A stretch of 46,620 nt of DNA from an uncultured Blautia sp. (GTDB lineage Bacteria; Bacillota; Clostridia; Lachnospirales; Lachnospiraceae): positions 1 to 46,620 of the forward strand of contig URVB01000027.1 in NCBI GenBank assembly GCA_900551075.1, written 5' to 3'. A model generated the notes under the pieces. The model was not told the origin of the DNA. It saw only the letters and a list, made by a program, of their open reading frames with translations, and did not search any database. A program made the position numbers and the translations under genes. Positions 16,580 to 25,186 of the stretch are shown in pieces; position 1 is the first letter of the stretch; every line of letters starts with the position of its first letter.

Positions 16580-17668
16580 CTATCTCGGCCAGCGTTCTTC
16601 TGCCGGAGGCAGTGGCCGGTAGCTGTAATCTTCATTTGTCTGATACCAATATGCAACACTGGTCACATCATCCTGCCGTTCGAACAAACCTCTGTGTGAA
16701 ACACCAATCTGCTGCATTGTCACACGAATGTCTTCCTCAAAACAAACCGGATCCGGAATATGGAAACGATAAAATCCACGCATCGGCGGACAGTCATCGT
16801 TATGATACGGATTTGTAATAATATCATCTGCATTAGAGTAATACGGGTATCCCAGGAATGGTGTGGTGTAAGTCTGTTCAATGGTTTTTCCATTTTCATG
16901 CTTTGCAAAGCTCCAGGACCCACCCACATAATCTTCCATACCGGTTCCGCATATCGTCGGAAATTCCTGGTCTCCATCCAGATAGAATTTCACTTCGCCT
17001 TCTCCCCACCAGTATCTTTCCAGAGTCTGAAGCGCAATATACGTACCAACATATGCTCCGCTTCCTTTTACCCCGTCAAGGATCGTATAATCCACGGTCT
17101 TTGTTGTATAACGTTCCCGGTTCCATCGTGCATGAAAATACATCATTTTCTCCGGCATCTCATCATACAGCATATAATCAATCTGATAGAAAAAAGCAGG
17201 GATCGGATTTCTATGCTGATTGATCAGCTCGATCTTCGCATGGTTACGAAACGGCATGGAAAAATAGCTGTTCAATCCTCTGGAAGGAACAACAACGATC
17301 GGCATAGAATTGACGCTGCATTCCTTCGCAAAACCACAGCAGAAGAAATCTCCCAGCGGCACTTCTACCGCCGGTGTCTTCTGATCATCCCACCACATCC
17401 GAAGTACCAGATCCCGTAAAACAAAACAGTCCTGATCGGAGGTCTTATTATCTACCGTAATCCAAATATGGTTAATGCATCCGCTTCCGTGAATCTCTGC
17501 CAAAGTTACGGTTTCTCCCGGGATAACATCTTTCAGGCAGGGACTTCCTTTTCTTCCCACTCCCAGATTGCTGGCAGCCATCCCGCCTTTTCCCTTTTCT
17601 CCGGTCCGGTTCTCAGCATTGATTGCTCTGCTTTTTCCCCTTTTCATATAAGGCAATCCATTCAGCAT
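16580..17668 (-). CDS. Glycoside hydrolase family 172 (DUF2961), alpha-fructofuranosidase/difructose dianhydride-type enzyme
   Basis: 362 residues from ATG 17668 (AAAGGAG upstream; the ATG directly abuts the TAG of the preceding GH32-like gene). Family features: GSGCINHIWIT, a WWDDQ segment followed by VEVPLGDFFCCG, VPSRGLNSYFSMPFR, and CGTGMEDYVGGSW with the acidic pair characteristic of the family active site, then YTTPFLGYPYYSN. Characterised GH172 enzymes act on alpha-D-fructofuranosides and interconvert difructose dianhydride I and inulobiose. No signal peptide, so cytoplasmic and dependent on the adjacent importer. Pairing with a GH32-like enzyme and a dedicated binding protein suggests catabolism of an unusual fructoside, such as caramel-type difructose dianhydrides. 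Substrate is inference. Confidence 0.88.
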   Translation of the reverse strand: MLNGLPYMKRGKSRAINAENRTGEKGKGGMAASNLGVGRKGSPCLKDVIPGETVTLAEIHGSGCINHIWITVDNKTSDQDCFVLRDLVLRMWWDDQKTPAVEVPLGDFFCCGFAKECSVNSMPIVVVPSRGLNSYFSMPFRNHAKIELINQHRNPIPAFFYQIDYMLYDEMPEKMMYFHARWNRERYTTKTVDYTILDGVKGSGAYVGTYIALQTLERYWWGEGEVKFYLDGDQEFPTICGTGMEDYVGGSWSFAKHENGKTIEQTYTTPFLGYPYYSNADDIITNPYHNDDCPPMRGFYRFHIPDPVCFEEDIRVTMQQIGVSHRGLFERQDDVTSVAYWYQTNEDYSYRPLPPAEERWPR

Positions 17669-19099
17669 CTATTCTTCTCCTTTATATACTGCAAAATCCT
17701 CTGTATATACCGTTCCAAATTCCACAAATATACCTGCCTCACCCGGCTGAGCATCATAACATCTTCCACAGAGTGCGACATCATTTACATAAGCAACAAT
17801 AATCTCATTGGACGTAAGAATCGTTACTTCCGCAGATGTTCCTTCAAACACAATCGGACGTTCCTCGTCAAAAAACTGATCCAGTTCTGTCTTGCCGGAA
17901 CGCTCAAGCACAATGCGTCCATGTCCAAGTTCCAAACGGAGCTGACACCATTTTTCCAACCTGTCACCAACCGTATGGAACATAATGCCGACTGCCTGTG
18001 TTCCCAGCTCCCAATGAAGTGTGGTATGTATCATACTGACATTGGGCATCTTTGCGAGTCTGGTCCATCCAAATCCATCTTCTGAGACACCACGCAGAAT
18101 TTTTTCCTCTTTCCATGCGCCCTGCATCGGTTCGAAATAAGCAGGCATTTTTGTACAAAAGATGTTTGTAATCGCATCCGGAAGTTTGGTTCCCAGGGTT
18201 CCATCCGCACGCTGCACGATTTCATGAACCAGAACATTTCCTCCCCAGACATATCTGCCCTGGTCACTGCATCCTTTACGGATTGCCTGCCAGCCCACCA
18301 GATATCTATGGGTGCCATCGCTAACCGTCTTGGCTGCATAAAAATCGCGGCCATCAAATTTGTCATCCAGATCCGGTGTTCTCCAGGGGCCTTCAAAATC
18401 ATCTGCTGATTTATATCTGGTTTCCCACTGTTTTTCATAAGTAGAATAAGTGAGATACCATTTATCACCGATCGTAAAACAATCCTGGCACTCCATGGTA
18501 GGATAAATTCTGGGAGAACAAAGTGTTTTATAGTGCTCCCAATTCAGAATATCATCGGATATATATACCGCTGTACAACCACTTCGCTGAACTGCTCCGC
18601 CTTTTTCACAGGTGGTAATCAGCATACAGTATTTGCCAAGCTTTTCGTTCCAGAATACATGCGGATCTCTCCAATGCGGCGGTGCATAATGCGCTTCATC
18701 CGGCACCATAAAAAAGGTGTGATCTTTTTCCCAGTGAAGAAGATCTTTGCTGACAGCACGTAAGATCGCCTGTTCATATTTTCCTTCTTTATTTCGATTT
18801 CCTTCACAGAAACCGGTATAGTAAAAATAGAACACACCATCTTTTTCACAGACACTTCCTGTTGCCGCATGCCAGTCCTGCTCATCCGGAGTTCCGTTCT
18901 GCAGCACCAGTCTGCAGTCACTGTAATACACAAAATCTCTGGTTTCTATCGCATAGATACAGTATTTATACAAAAACAGGAAAACATATTTTCCTTCATG
19001 ATAAAATGGCATTAAATCTCCGCACATCTCGCCGTGCGGCATATCCGGATACTGGTATTCTGGTGTATAAAAAATGTAATTGCAACTATTCATATTCAT
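17669..19099 (-). CDS. Divergent GH32-like five-bladed propeller glycosidase
   Basis: About 476 residues; ATG 19099 overlaps the TGA of the permease gene (TGATG), a coupled start, although ATG 19093 has a slightly better-placed AAAGGG. Three acidic blades of a GH32/GH43-type propeller can be seen: CGDLMPFYHEGKYVFLF with Asp28 in the nucleophile position, PHWRDPHVFWN with the RDP motif, and TMECQDCF with the EC acid/base motif. The usual WMNDPNG signature is replaced, so this belongs to a divergent GH32 subgroup. A C-terminal beta-sandwich (WCQLRLELGHGRIVLERSG) is present. Cytoplasmic. Given GH172 directly downstream, the two enzymes may split different linkages of the same imported fructoside. 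Confidence 0.82.
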   Translation of the reverse strand: MNMNSCNYIFYTPEYQYPDMPHGEMCGDLMPFYHEGKYVFLFLYKYCIYAIETRDFVYYSDCRLVLQNGTPDEQDWHAATGSVCEKDGVFYFYYTGFCEGNRNKEGKYEQAILRAVSKDLLHWEKDHTFFMVPDEAHYAPPHWRDPHVFWNEKLGKYCMLITTCEKGGAVQRSGCTAVYISDDILNWEHYKTLCSPRIYPTMECQDCFTIGDKWYLTYSTYEKQWETRYKSADDFEGPWRTPDLDDKFDGRDFYAAKTVSDGTHRYLVGWQAIRKGCSDQGRYVWGGNVLVHEIVQRADGTLGTKLPDAITNIFCTKMPAYFEPMQGAWKEEKILRGVSEDGFGWTRLAKMPNVSMIHTTLHWELGTQAVGIMFHTVGDRLEKWCQLRLELGHGRIVLERSGKTELDQFFDEERPIVFEGTSAEVTILTSNEIIVAYVNDVALCGRCYDAQPGEAGIFVEFGTVYTEDFAVYKGEE

Positions 19100-19941
19100 C
19101 AACCCTTTACTGCTCCGGTTACAACCCCGTCAATAATATACTTCTGTAGAGCAAGGTACAAAACCAGAATTGGAATTACTGTCATAATCATGCCTGCCAT
19201 CATCAGTCCATAATCGGAAGAAAAATCTCCGTGAAACGCCTGGGCTGCGATCGGAAGGGTATACAAATCTTTTTTTACAAGGATCAAACTCGGCAACAGA
19301 TAATCATTCCAGATAGCCAGTGCATCAATAATTACCAGCGTTACTGTTGTCGGTTTCAGCAGCGGCATAATAATCGTAATATACGTTCTAAGCCTTCCTC
19401 CACCATCAATCCTTACTGCTTCCTCCAGCTCGATCGGAATGGAACTTCTGATCGCTCCGCTGAACATAAAAATTCCCATGCTCACACCAAATCCCACATG
19501 CATGAAGATCAATGTCCATGGATTATTCAAAACGTGAAGTTTGCTTCCGTAAATCGATACAATCGGAATCATCAACACCTGAAACGGAATTACCATCGAA
19601 GTAAGCATGATGGAGTAAACAATTTTATTGATTTTCCAATCGTTTCGCGTGAAAAAATAGGCTGTCATACTTGCGAAAAGCACAATGAGTACAACACTGA
19701 CCACCGTAATAAAAACGGAATTACCAAACACTCGCAAAAAATCCATTCGTTTTATCGCCATTGGATAGTTACTTACAAAAAAGCCTTCTGCTCCAATCAG
19801 AGACAGCGGATTTTTGATTACATCCCTTTTCGCTTTAAAAGAATTAATCAATACGAGTACAAATGGAAACAGATATAAAATGAGCAGGCTAATCAGAATG
19901 AAATACTTTAGCCAAACGGAAGATTTTTGTTTTCTGCTCAT
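19099..19941 (-). CDS. Sugar ABC transporter permease, MalG type
   Basis: ATG 19941 (MSRKQKSSVWLKYF) overlaps the stop of the upstream permease by four bases (ATGA), so this start is preferred over 19998. About 280 residues, six membrane spans, first YFILISLLILYLFPFVLVLI. EAA loop ELEEAVRIDGGGRLRTY. C-terminus YIIDGVVTGAVKG is typical of MalG/UgpE types. It forms the channel with the MalF-type partner of locus B. Confidence 0.93.
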   Translation of the reverse strand: MSRKQKSSVWLKYFILISLLILYLFPFVLVLINSFKAKRDVIKNPLSLIGAEGFFVSNYPMAIKRMDFLRVFGNSVFITVVSVVLIVLFASMTAYFFTRNDWKINKIVYSIMLTSMVIPFQVLMIPIVSIYGSKLHVLNNPWTLIFMHVGFGVSMGIFMFSGAIRSSIPIELEEAVRIDGGGRLRTYITIIMPLLKPTTVTLVIIDALAIWNDYLLPSLILVKKDLYTLPIAAQAFHGDFSSDYGLMMAGMIMTVIPILVLYLALQKYIIDGVVTGAVKG

Positions 19942-20828
19942 GCTTCTACCTCCCTCTTTTTCGTCAGATAAACCTGAAGCAGCGATACCATCGCACATAC
20001 TACAAATAAAATAATCGCTTCTGTCTGACCCATTCCATAATTTTTATTCGAGAATGCTTTTCTGTACACATACATAGATGCCATTACTGTTGAGCCGAAT
20101 GGATTTCCTTCGGTAAGTGACAGGTTCAGATCATAAGTCATGAAACATCTGGTAATTGACAGGAAAATACATACCATGAACGAGGGAATCATAAGCGGCA
20201 TCACGACGAATTTTCTGGTCTGTTTCTCCGTACATCCATCAATACGGCTCGCTTCTGTGAGACTCTGAGGTATATTCATAAAACCTGCAATATAAATCAG
20301 CATCATATACCCGGAATATTGCCATACGGTTACAATAATCAATGCACATACCGCCGGAATGGTACTGGAAAGCCATGACTTCTGCAAAAATTCAAGTCCT
20401 GTAAAATCTCCTAATGCCACGAGTGCTCTGCCAAAAACAAATTGCCAGATATAACCAAGCACAACTCCTCCGATCAGATTCGGTGTAAAAAATGCTGCCC
20501 GGAAGAAGTTTTGTTTTTTAATTCCCGATGTTACAAGTCTCGCAAGATGAAATGCCACATAGTTTACCAGAAAAACAGAAATTACAGTAAAGATCAGTGT
20601 CAACCCCAGAGAAGCCCAGAATTTTATATCCTGGAAAGCTGTTACATAGTTTGAAAAACCAACAAATCCTTTTGTTTTTGAAATACCATTCCAATCTGTA
20701 AAGGTCAGATACAGACCATAACAAAAAGGAACGATGATCGTCATAACAAAAAAGAAAACGGACGGTCCGGCAAACAGAAAAAAAGCTCCAAAATTTTTCA
20801 GTTTATGATGATTTCGGTTACTGTTCAT
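19938..20828 (-). CDS. Sugar ABC transporter permease, MalF type
   Basis: ATG 20828 (MNSNRNHHKLKNFG) has AAGGAG seven bases upstream; the longer frame to 20870 has no site and runs into the post-receptor hairpin. About 296 residues, six spans, first FFLFAGPSVFFFVMTIIVPF. EAA loop SLTEASRIDGCTEKQTRKF. Cotranscribed with the receptor upstream and MalG downstream; no ATPase in the locus. Confidence 0.93.
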   Translation of the reverse strand: MNSNRNHHKLKNFGAFFLFAGPSVFFFVMTIIVPFCYGLYLTFTDWNGISKTKGFVGFSNYVTAFQDIKFWASLGLTLIFTVISVFLVNYVAFHLARLVTSGIKKQNFFRAAFFTPNLIGGVVLGYIWQFVFGRALVALGDFTGLEFLQKSWLSSTIPAVCALIIVTVWQYSGYMMLIYIAGFMNIPQSLTEASRIDGCTEKQTRKFVVMPLMIPSFMVCIFLSITRCFMTYDLNLSLTEGNPFGSTVMASMYVYRKAFSNKNYGMGQTEAIILFVVCAMVSLLQVYLTKKREVEA

Positions 20829-20851
20829 TTTTTGCTCCTTATGATTGAAAA

Positions 20852-20877
20852 GGCTATCGCCCAAATGCACAATAGCC
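20852..20877 (-). other. Intercistronic hairpin after locus B binding-protein gene
   Basis: GGCTAT and ATAGCC form the stem, extended by flanking AG/CT pairs, between the receptor stop and the MalF start. Same position as the hairpin in locus A, consistent with receptor mRNA stabilisation. Confidence 0.55.
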
Positions 20878-20901
20878 TCTAAACTACAGTTTCACAAATA
20901 A

Positions 20902-22164
20902 TTATGCGCGACTGCTCCAGTATGCTTCAATTTCTCCTGCCAGTTTTTCTCTGGTGATTGCACCTGAAATATATTTCTGAAGCAATGCACCAACTTCTGT
21001 ATTATGATCGCTCGGCATTGCCTGATACCAGAATACAGACTGAGCATTCTTTACAAATTCTGCTACAGATGCACTCAGTGCAGCATCTGCTTCCTGTGTA
21101 TTATTTGCAAATGCAGAAATCAGGGAACAGGTATTTACAAGGAATGCCTGTCCTTCTTCGCTGTATACCAGCCAGTTTAAGAATTCCAGTGCAGCTGCCT
21201 GCTCTTCTTCGGATGCATAGGAAGCATCTACTGTCAACATCTTAGTTGCACCACTTACTAGGTTTTTTGCAATTTCCGGATTTTCAGTACTCATCGGATA
21301 AGGCATAATACCAACGTTATCTGTTAGTTCACTTACATCGACTGCCCAGCTTCCATTCGGCCAGAATGCTACGGTACCTTCCTTAAGGTATTCATCGTTC
21401 AGATCATAAGTAGCAGCCAGAGGATCAGCTCTGTTAATGTTGTTTGCCATATAAGTATCCATCAGATCCATCAGTGCATTGAAATCAGCATCTGCCATCA
21501 GATCTGCTTCACCAGCTTTCAGAGCATCAATAAATGCCAGAGATGCTGCTTCGCTTCCGTCTTCACGAGCACAGTATGCCTGACCAAATACATGGCTTGC
21601 TAAAGACCAGTCATCCTGATTCAGAGCAACCGGTGTTTCCATTCCGCCTGCTACCAGTGTCTCCAGCAGTCCCTGGAAAGCTTCCAGATTGCTGTAGTCT
21701 TCCCAGTTAAAGGTTTCTCCTGTGATTGCTTCAATTGCATCTGCATTGTAGATCAGACCCATTGCCTCGATAACGAACGGGAAACCATATACACTGCCAT
21801 CCAGGGAAAGACTATACTTTTCACCGCCATCTTTGATCCAGTCTTCGTTGCTTAAGTCATACAGATATTCCTGATAATCTGCCACATCAGGATAGTCCAT
21901 CATCATAATGGTATACGGCTCACCTGCTGCATATTTCTCAGTGATATGATCCTCATCTGTATTGGTGTAGAATTCTACTTCAATACCAGTAGCCTCAGTA
22001 AACTGAGCACCCATATCCTCCAGATAATCCTGGATCTCTGCTTTGGTATTGAGCATGGTAATCTTGGTTCCTGCCAGATCAGCATTTTCTGCAAAAGCAG
22101 TTCCGCTTACAAGAGCTGCTGTTGTTGCTGCGCTAAGCAGAATAGAAAGAATTTTCTTATTCAT
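20902..22164 (-). CDS. MalE-type sugar-binding protein of locus B, apparently without lipobox
   Basis: 420 residues from ATG 22164 behind AAAGGAGGAAAC. The signal peptide (MNKKILSILLSAATTAALV) ends in SGTAFAENA, a signal peptidase I-type site; there is no Cys at the expected lipobox position. Gram-positive receptors are usually lipoproteins, so either the protein is released, held by the permease, or misannotated upstream (I see no better start). The mature part is a type MalE fold (GFPFVIEAMGLIYNADA, FWPNGSWAVDV). It should bind the substrate of the downstream GH32-like and GH172 enzymes. Confidence 0.9.
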   Translation of the reverse strand: MNKKILSILLSAATTAALVSGTAFAENADLAGTKITMLNTKAEIQDYLEDMGAQFTEATGIEVEFYTNTDEDHITEKYAAGEPYTIMMMDYPDVADYQEYLYDLSNEDWIKDGGEKYSLSLDGSVYGFPFVIEAMGLIYNADAIEAITGETFNWEDYSNLEAFQGLLETLVAGGMETPVALNQDDWSLASHVFGQAYCAREDGSEAASLAFIDALKAGEADLMADADFNALMDLMDTYMANNINRADPLAATYDLNDEYLKEGTVAFWPNGSWAVDVSELTDNVGIMPYPMSTENPEIAKNLVSGATKMLTVDASYASEEEQAAALEFLNWLVYSEEGQAFLVNTCSLISAFANNTQEADAALSASVAEFVKNAQSVFWYQAMPSDHNTEVGALLQKYISGAITREKLAGEIEAYWSSRA

Positions 22165-22220
22165 GTTGTTTCCTCCTTTTAATTGTTATGTGCGTTTTAT
22201 TCGCTCTTGTTTGTACGCAA

Positions 22221-22418
22221 ATATTAACATATTAAACATTTTTGGTCAATGTATTTTGTACAATTTTAACATTTTTGTTTGATTGCACAGTATTTTATCT
22301 TCTGTTTTTTATAATTTCACGCCGTTTATTGAACATATTAATCATTACTTTTTCAATATGTTTACATATTAATCATTTTAAATAAAAAGTTTGCAATTTA
22401 CAAAATATCATGTATAAT
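22221..22418. promoter_or_regulatory. Divergent promoters with three LacI-type operator candidates
   Basis: Minus-strand promoter for locus B: TTGACC (22249-22244), 17-bp spacer, TAATAT (22226-22221). Plus-strand promoter for the regulator: TTGCAA (22391-22396), 16-bp spacer, TATAAT (22413-22418). A 14-bp motif ACATATTAAWCATT occurs three times: 22227-22240, 22333-22346 and 22364-22377. The first copy fills the spacer of the locus B promoter. The third overlaps a 16-bp palindrome AATATGTTTACATATT (22355-22370). Copy spacings are 106 and 31 bp, near whole helical turns. Confidence 0.75.
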
Positions 22419-22455
22419 AAAATAAATGATTTGTATTTTAACAGGAGTGTTCATT

Positions 22456-23511
22456 ATGACAACTAAAAAAACAACCATTCAGGATATCGCTGATTCTCTC
22501 GGCTATTCAAGAACTACCGTTTCCAAAGCGCTCAATGATGCAACCGGAATATCTGCAAAAACAAAAAATATCGTAATCGAGCGTGCAAAAGCATTGGGCT
22601 ATAAAGCATTTCAATGTGAAGATCCCCCTGCCAATCCCTATTCCATAGAGAAACCCCAACCGGCAGGAAACATTGCCTTATTCTTAAACATGATTCCGGA
22701 CAGTTTTCATATGTCTTCCTATTTAATGATGTCTCTGGAACAGGCTTTGGGAAAGATTGGCTACTCTCTTTCTTTGCATCTGATCACAGAAGTAGAAATT
22801 AAAAACTTTACGGTTCCCGCAAGTTTTCACGCTTCAAATGTGGATGCAATTTTCTGTCTTGAAATATATGACAAACCTTACAGCGAATTTATCTGTTCCT
22901 TAGGTAAACCGGTTTTATTTTCCGATGCATACAGTACCTTTGAACAGGGCGATCTTCCTGCCGATGTTCTTGTTGCAGATAATTTCCGCGCATCAGTGAA
23001 ACTTTACTCTTCCATTATTGAAGAAAGTCATCCCACCACCGTTGGGTACATGGGCGACCCTAATTTCAGTTTAAGTTTTTATGACCGTTTTAAGGGATTT
23101 CTGGAATTAATGAATCGATATGAATTTGCAGATGACTATAAAAAACACTCCATCATTGCACCGGAGCAAAAATTTCATGACGATATGTGGGTGGAAAATC
23201 AATTCAAGACGATTGAACTGCCCAGGTTTCTGGTATGTTCCAATGACTTTTTTGCAATGAAAGCATTGACCTGCCTGGAGCGAATTAATAAAAAAGTGCC
23301 AAAAGACATCATGGTTTGCGGGTACGACGGAACTCCCGCAATCTCTTCTTTATATCCTTCCCTGACAACCATTATTGCTCCCAGTCAGGAAATGGGAGTA
23401 ATGGCAGCTGAAATGCTCAGCCACAAAATAAAAAATCCATCTCTGCCCAATATGATTATTACCATGAATTCTAAAATCTGGAAAAATCACACTACCGGCA
23501 GCGCATGCTAA
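22456..23511 (+). CDS. LacI-family regulator of fructoside locus B
   Basis: 351 residues from ATG 22456 (MTTKKTTIQDIADSLGYSR) with CAGGAGTG upstream; the longer frame to TTG 22426 has no site. HTH and hinge: TVSKALNDATGISAKTK then GYK. Sugar-binding core and dimer interface are complete, ending in SLTTIIAPSQEMGVMAAEML. It is divergent from the locus B operon and a paralogue of the regulator at 8748. Likely a repressor released by the imported fructoside or its product. An 8-bp hairpin (CGGCAGCG/CGCTGCCG) overlaps its stop codon and may end the transcript. Confidence 0.92.
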   Translation: MTTKKTTIQDIADSLGYSRTTVSKALNDATGISAKTKNIVIERAKALGYKAFQCEDPPANPYSIEKPQPAGNIALFLNMIPDSFHMSSYLMMSLEQALGKIGYSLSLHLITEVEIKNFTVPASFHASNVDAIFCLEIYDKPYSEFICSLGKPVLFSDAYSTFEQGDLPADVLVADNFRASVKLYSSIIEESHPTTVGYMGDPNFSLSFYDRFKGFLELMNRYEFADDYKKHSIIAPEQKFHDDMWVENQFKTIELPRFLVCSNDFFAMKALTCLERINKKVPKDIMVCGYDGTPAISSLYPSLTTIIAPSQEMGVMAAEMLSHKIKNPSLPNMIITMNSKIWKNHTTGSAC

Positions 23512-23592
23512 ATACGCTGCCGACAGGCTCTTATTCTAATAATTCAATTATAAATTCATCATAAACAATGTGACTTACATATCTCATAGATT

Positions 23593-24352
23593 TTATCCTT
23601 TTACTGCCCCCCCTTCTGTCATGCCGGCCAGCATATACTTGCTGAGAAAGAAATACAAAATAAAAGTCGGCAAAATAGTCAGTGTTATAGTCGTAAAAGT
23701 TCTTCCCCAGTCTGTGGCTCCATACATTCCCACAAAACAGCAAAAAATACCATTCATAGTTGCCAAAGTCAGAAATACATTCTTAGCCATGGGAACAGCC
23801 ACAGTAGAATACATTTTAAAAGGAGAACATCCATCCAAAACACAAGATTCAAGAACTTCATTTGGCTTTAAAAAAGTTTGTAAACAAATAAATGGTATAC
23901 GGAAAATCAAATGCTATCTGAGGCAAAATCACTCCAATCATACTATCTGTAAGGTGAAGCTTTCCAAAAGTCAAATAAAGCGGTATTAAACATACCTGAA
24001 GCGGTATCATCAGTCCCATAAGAAAATAAGAAAGTATAAACTTCTGCCCCTTAAATTTTATTTTACATATAGCAAAAGCAGCCATAGAGCCAAGTAACAG
24101 TACAGGTATAAGAACACATATTAAAATAATCAAGCTATTAAGAAAATATCTGGGAATATCCGATTCTAAAAGAACATATTTAATATTTCCAAGATAAAAT
24201 CCATCCGGAAGGGCAAATTGAGGTTTTGATACAAATTCTTCGGGTGTCTTAAATGCTGACATGGCTGTATAAAAGAACGGATAAACCATTATGACAAGCA
24301 CCAGGATAGCCGGACAATACAAAAAGAACGTAGAAACTCTGCCTTTTTTCAA
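23593..24352 (-). pseudogene. MalG-type sugar permease, frameshifted and internally deleted
   Basis: Two overlapping minus-strand frames make one permease. The N-terminal part (from ATG 24352) has ILVLVIMVYPFFYTAMSAF and runs to PYTIYLFTNFFK; the C-terminal part resumes as PNEVLESCVLDGCSPFKMY (EAA loop) and ends YMLAGMTEGGAVKG. The break is near 23880. After VFLTLATMN the protein jumps to GATDWGRTF, lacking roughly 20 residues of the usual loop and span, so there is a second lesion. Belongs to a third importer next to locus B, now dead. Confidence 0.82.
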
Positions 24353-24373
24353 TCGGTTACTTTGATGCAGCTC

Positions 24374-24571
24374 TTAGTCCTCCCTCTCAAATATTTTTCT
24401 GAAAACTGTTGCTAACACAAGGTTGATCAATACGATCATAACAGCAACCGCACTGCCATATCCATATTTCATGGAACTAAATGCCTGCTTGTACATATAA
24501 GGCGCTAAAAACTGTGCACAGTTTCCAGGACCTCCTCCAGTGAGCAGATAAGGAATATGTTCGATCTGCTT
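24374..24571 (-). pseudogene. C-terminal fragment of MalF-type sugar permease
   Basis: About 65 codons on the minus strand: HIPYLLTGGGPGNCAQFLAP, MYKQAFSSMKYGYGSAVAVM and a final span IVLINLVLATVFRKIF ending at a stop at 24376-24374. This is the end of a MalF-type partner, directly upstream of the broken MalG gene. The rest has been replaced by an AraC-type fragment in the opposite orientation at about 24571. Confidence 0.8.
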
Positions 24572-24930
24572 ATATGTATCAGAGCTATAGGAGGCTGGCT
24601 TTTGCGCTTAAAGATGTTCGTGATACCGAAGCCGGGCTTCTGGATATTGCCCTGAATTACGGGTTTTCATCACATGAGGCATTTACCCGTGCTTTCAGGG
24701 AGGCCTATGGTGTTCGGCTGCCAATGGATTATGCCGGAGACATTCCTCAGCAGATGCGGCTTATGGATGTTCCGGAAGGTATGTATCTTGTCTTTGAGCA
24801 TGGGCCGTTTGACTTTGAAACGGAAAATAGCGATTATGAGCTTGATACCACGCCGGGCAGAGTCTTTTACTTTTATCACGGCTGCAAGCGCTTTTGGAAA
24901 TATGTCAGACCGGTAAGAAAAATCAATTAA
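24572..24930 (+). pseudogene. AraC/GyrI-type regulator fragment with internal deletion
   Basis: Reads RRLAFALKDVRDTEAGLLDI and ALNYGFSSHEAFTRAFREAY, the second half of an AraC HTH, then passes within a few residues to MRLMDVPEGMYLVFEHGPFD, characteristic of the GyrI-like effector domain. The first HTH helix and the N-terminal 40 residues are lost at the junction with the permease fragment, the linker looks shortened, and the C-terminus (CKRFWKYVRPVRKIN) ends abruptly. Such regulators sense small molecules or drugs. Not expected to bind DNA. Confidence 0.75.
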
Positions 24931-25080
24931 GCAATTCTGATTGTCGGCTTACTGTTGCATATTATGAATGCAAAAAGTGAAACGCCATATCTTTAGTGTT
25001 TCATTTTTTGCTTTTATGTTAAGAAAAAGTTCAGATACTTTAAAGTGTTTCGTATTAATACATATTTGCAAAAAAAAGAA

Positions 25081-25110
25081 TTGAAAAACAAAACAATACA
25101 GTGTTAATAT
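25081..25110 (+). promoter_or_regulatory. Promoter of the sugar-acid operon
   Basis: TTGAAA (25081-25086), 18-bp spacer, TAATAT (25105-25110), 77 bp before the PdxA start. No sigma-54 type GG-N10-GC element was found in this gap, which matters because the nearby regulator has a sigma-54-activator-like architecture. Confidence 0.55.
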
Positions 25111-25186
25111 AAAACAGCAAAAGAAATATGAAACAAGGCGGTGTTCACAGTAGAACCAGAAAAATTAAAACGAGGAGGAGACAGAA

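Noticed and set aside
16760..17419. Long plus-strand ORF (219 codons) opposite the GH172 gene
   Set aside because: Antisense shadow of GH172; no ribosome site, no recognisable domain, Cys/His/Arg-rich composition typical of a shadow.
17468..18085. 205-codon plus-strand ORF across the GH172/GH32 junction
   Set aside because: Runs antisense across two well-supported genes without family signal.
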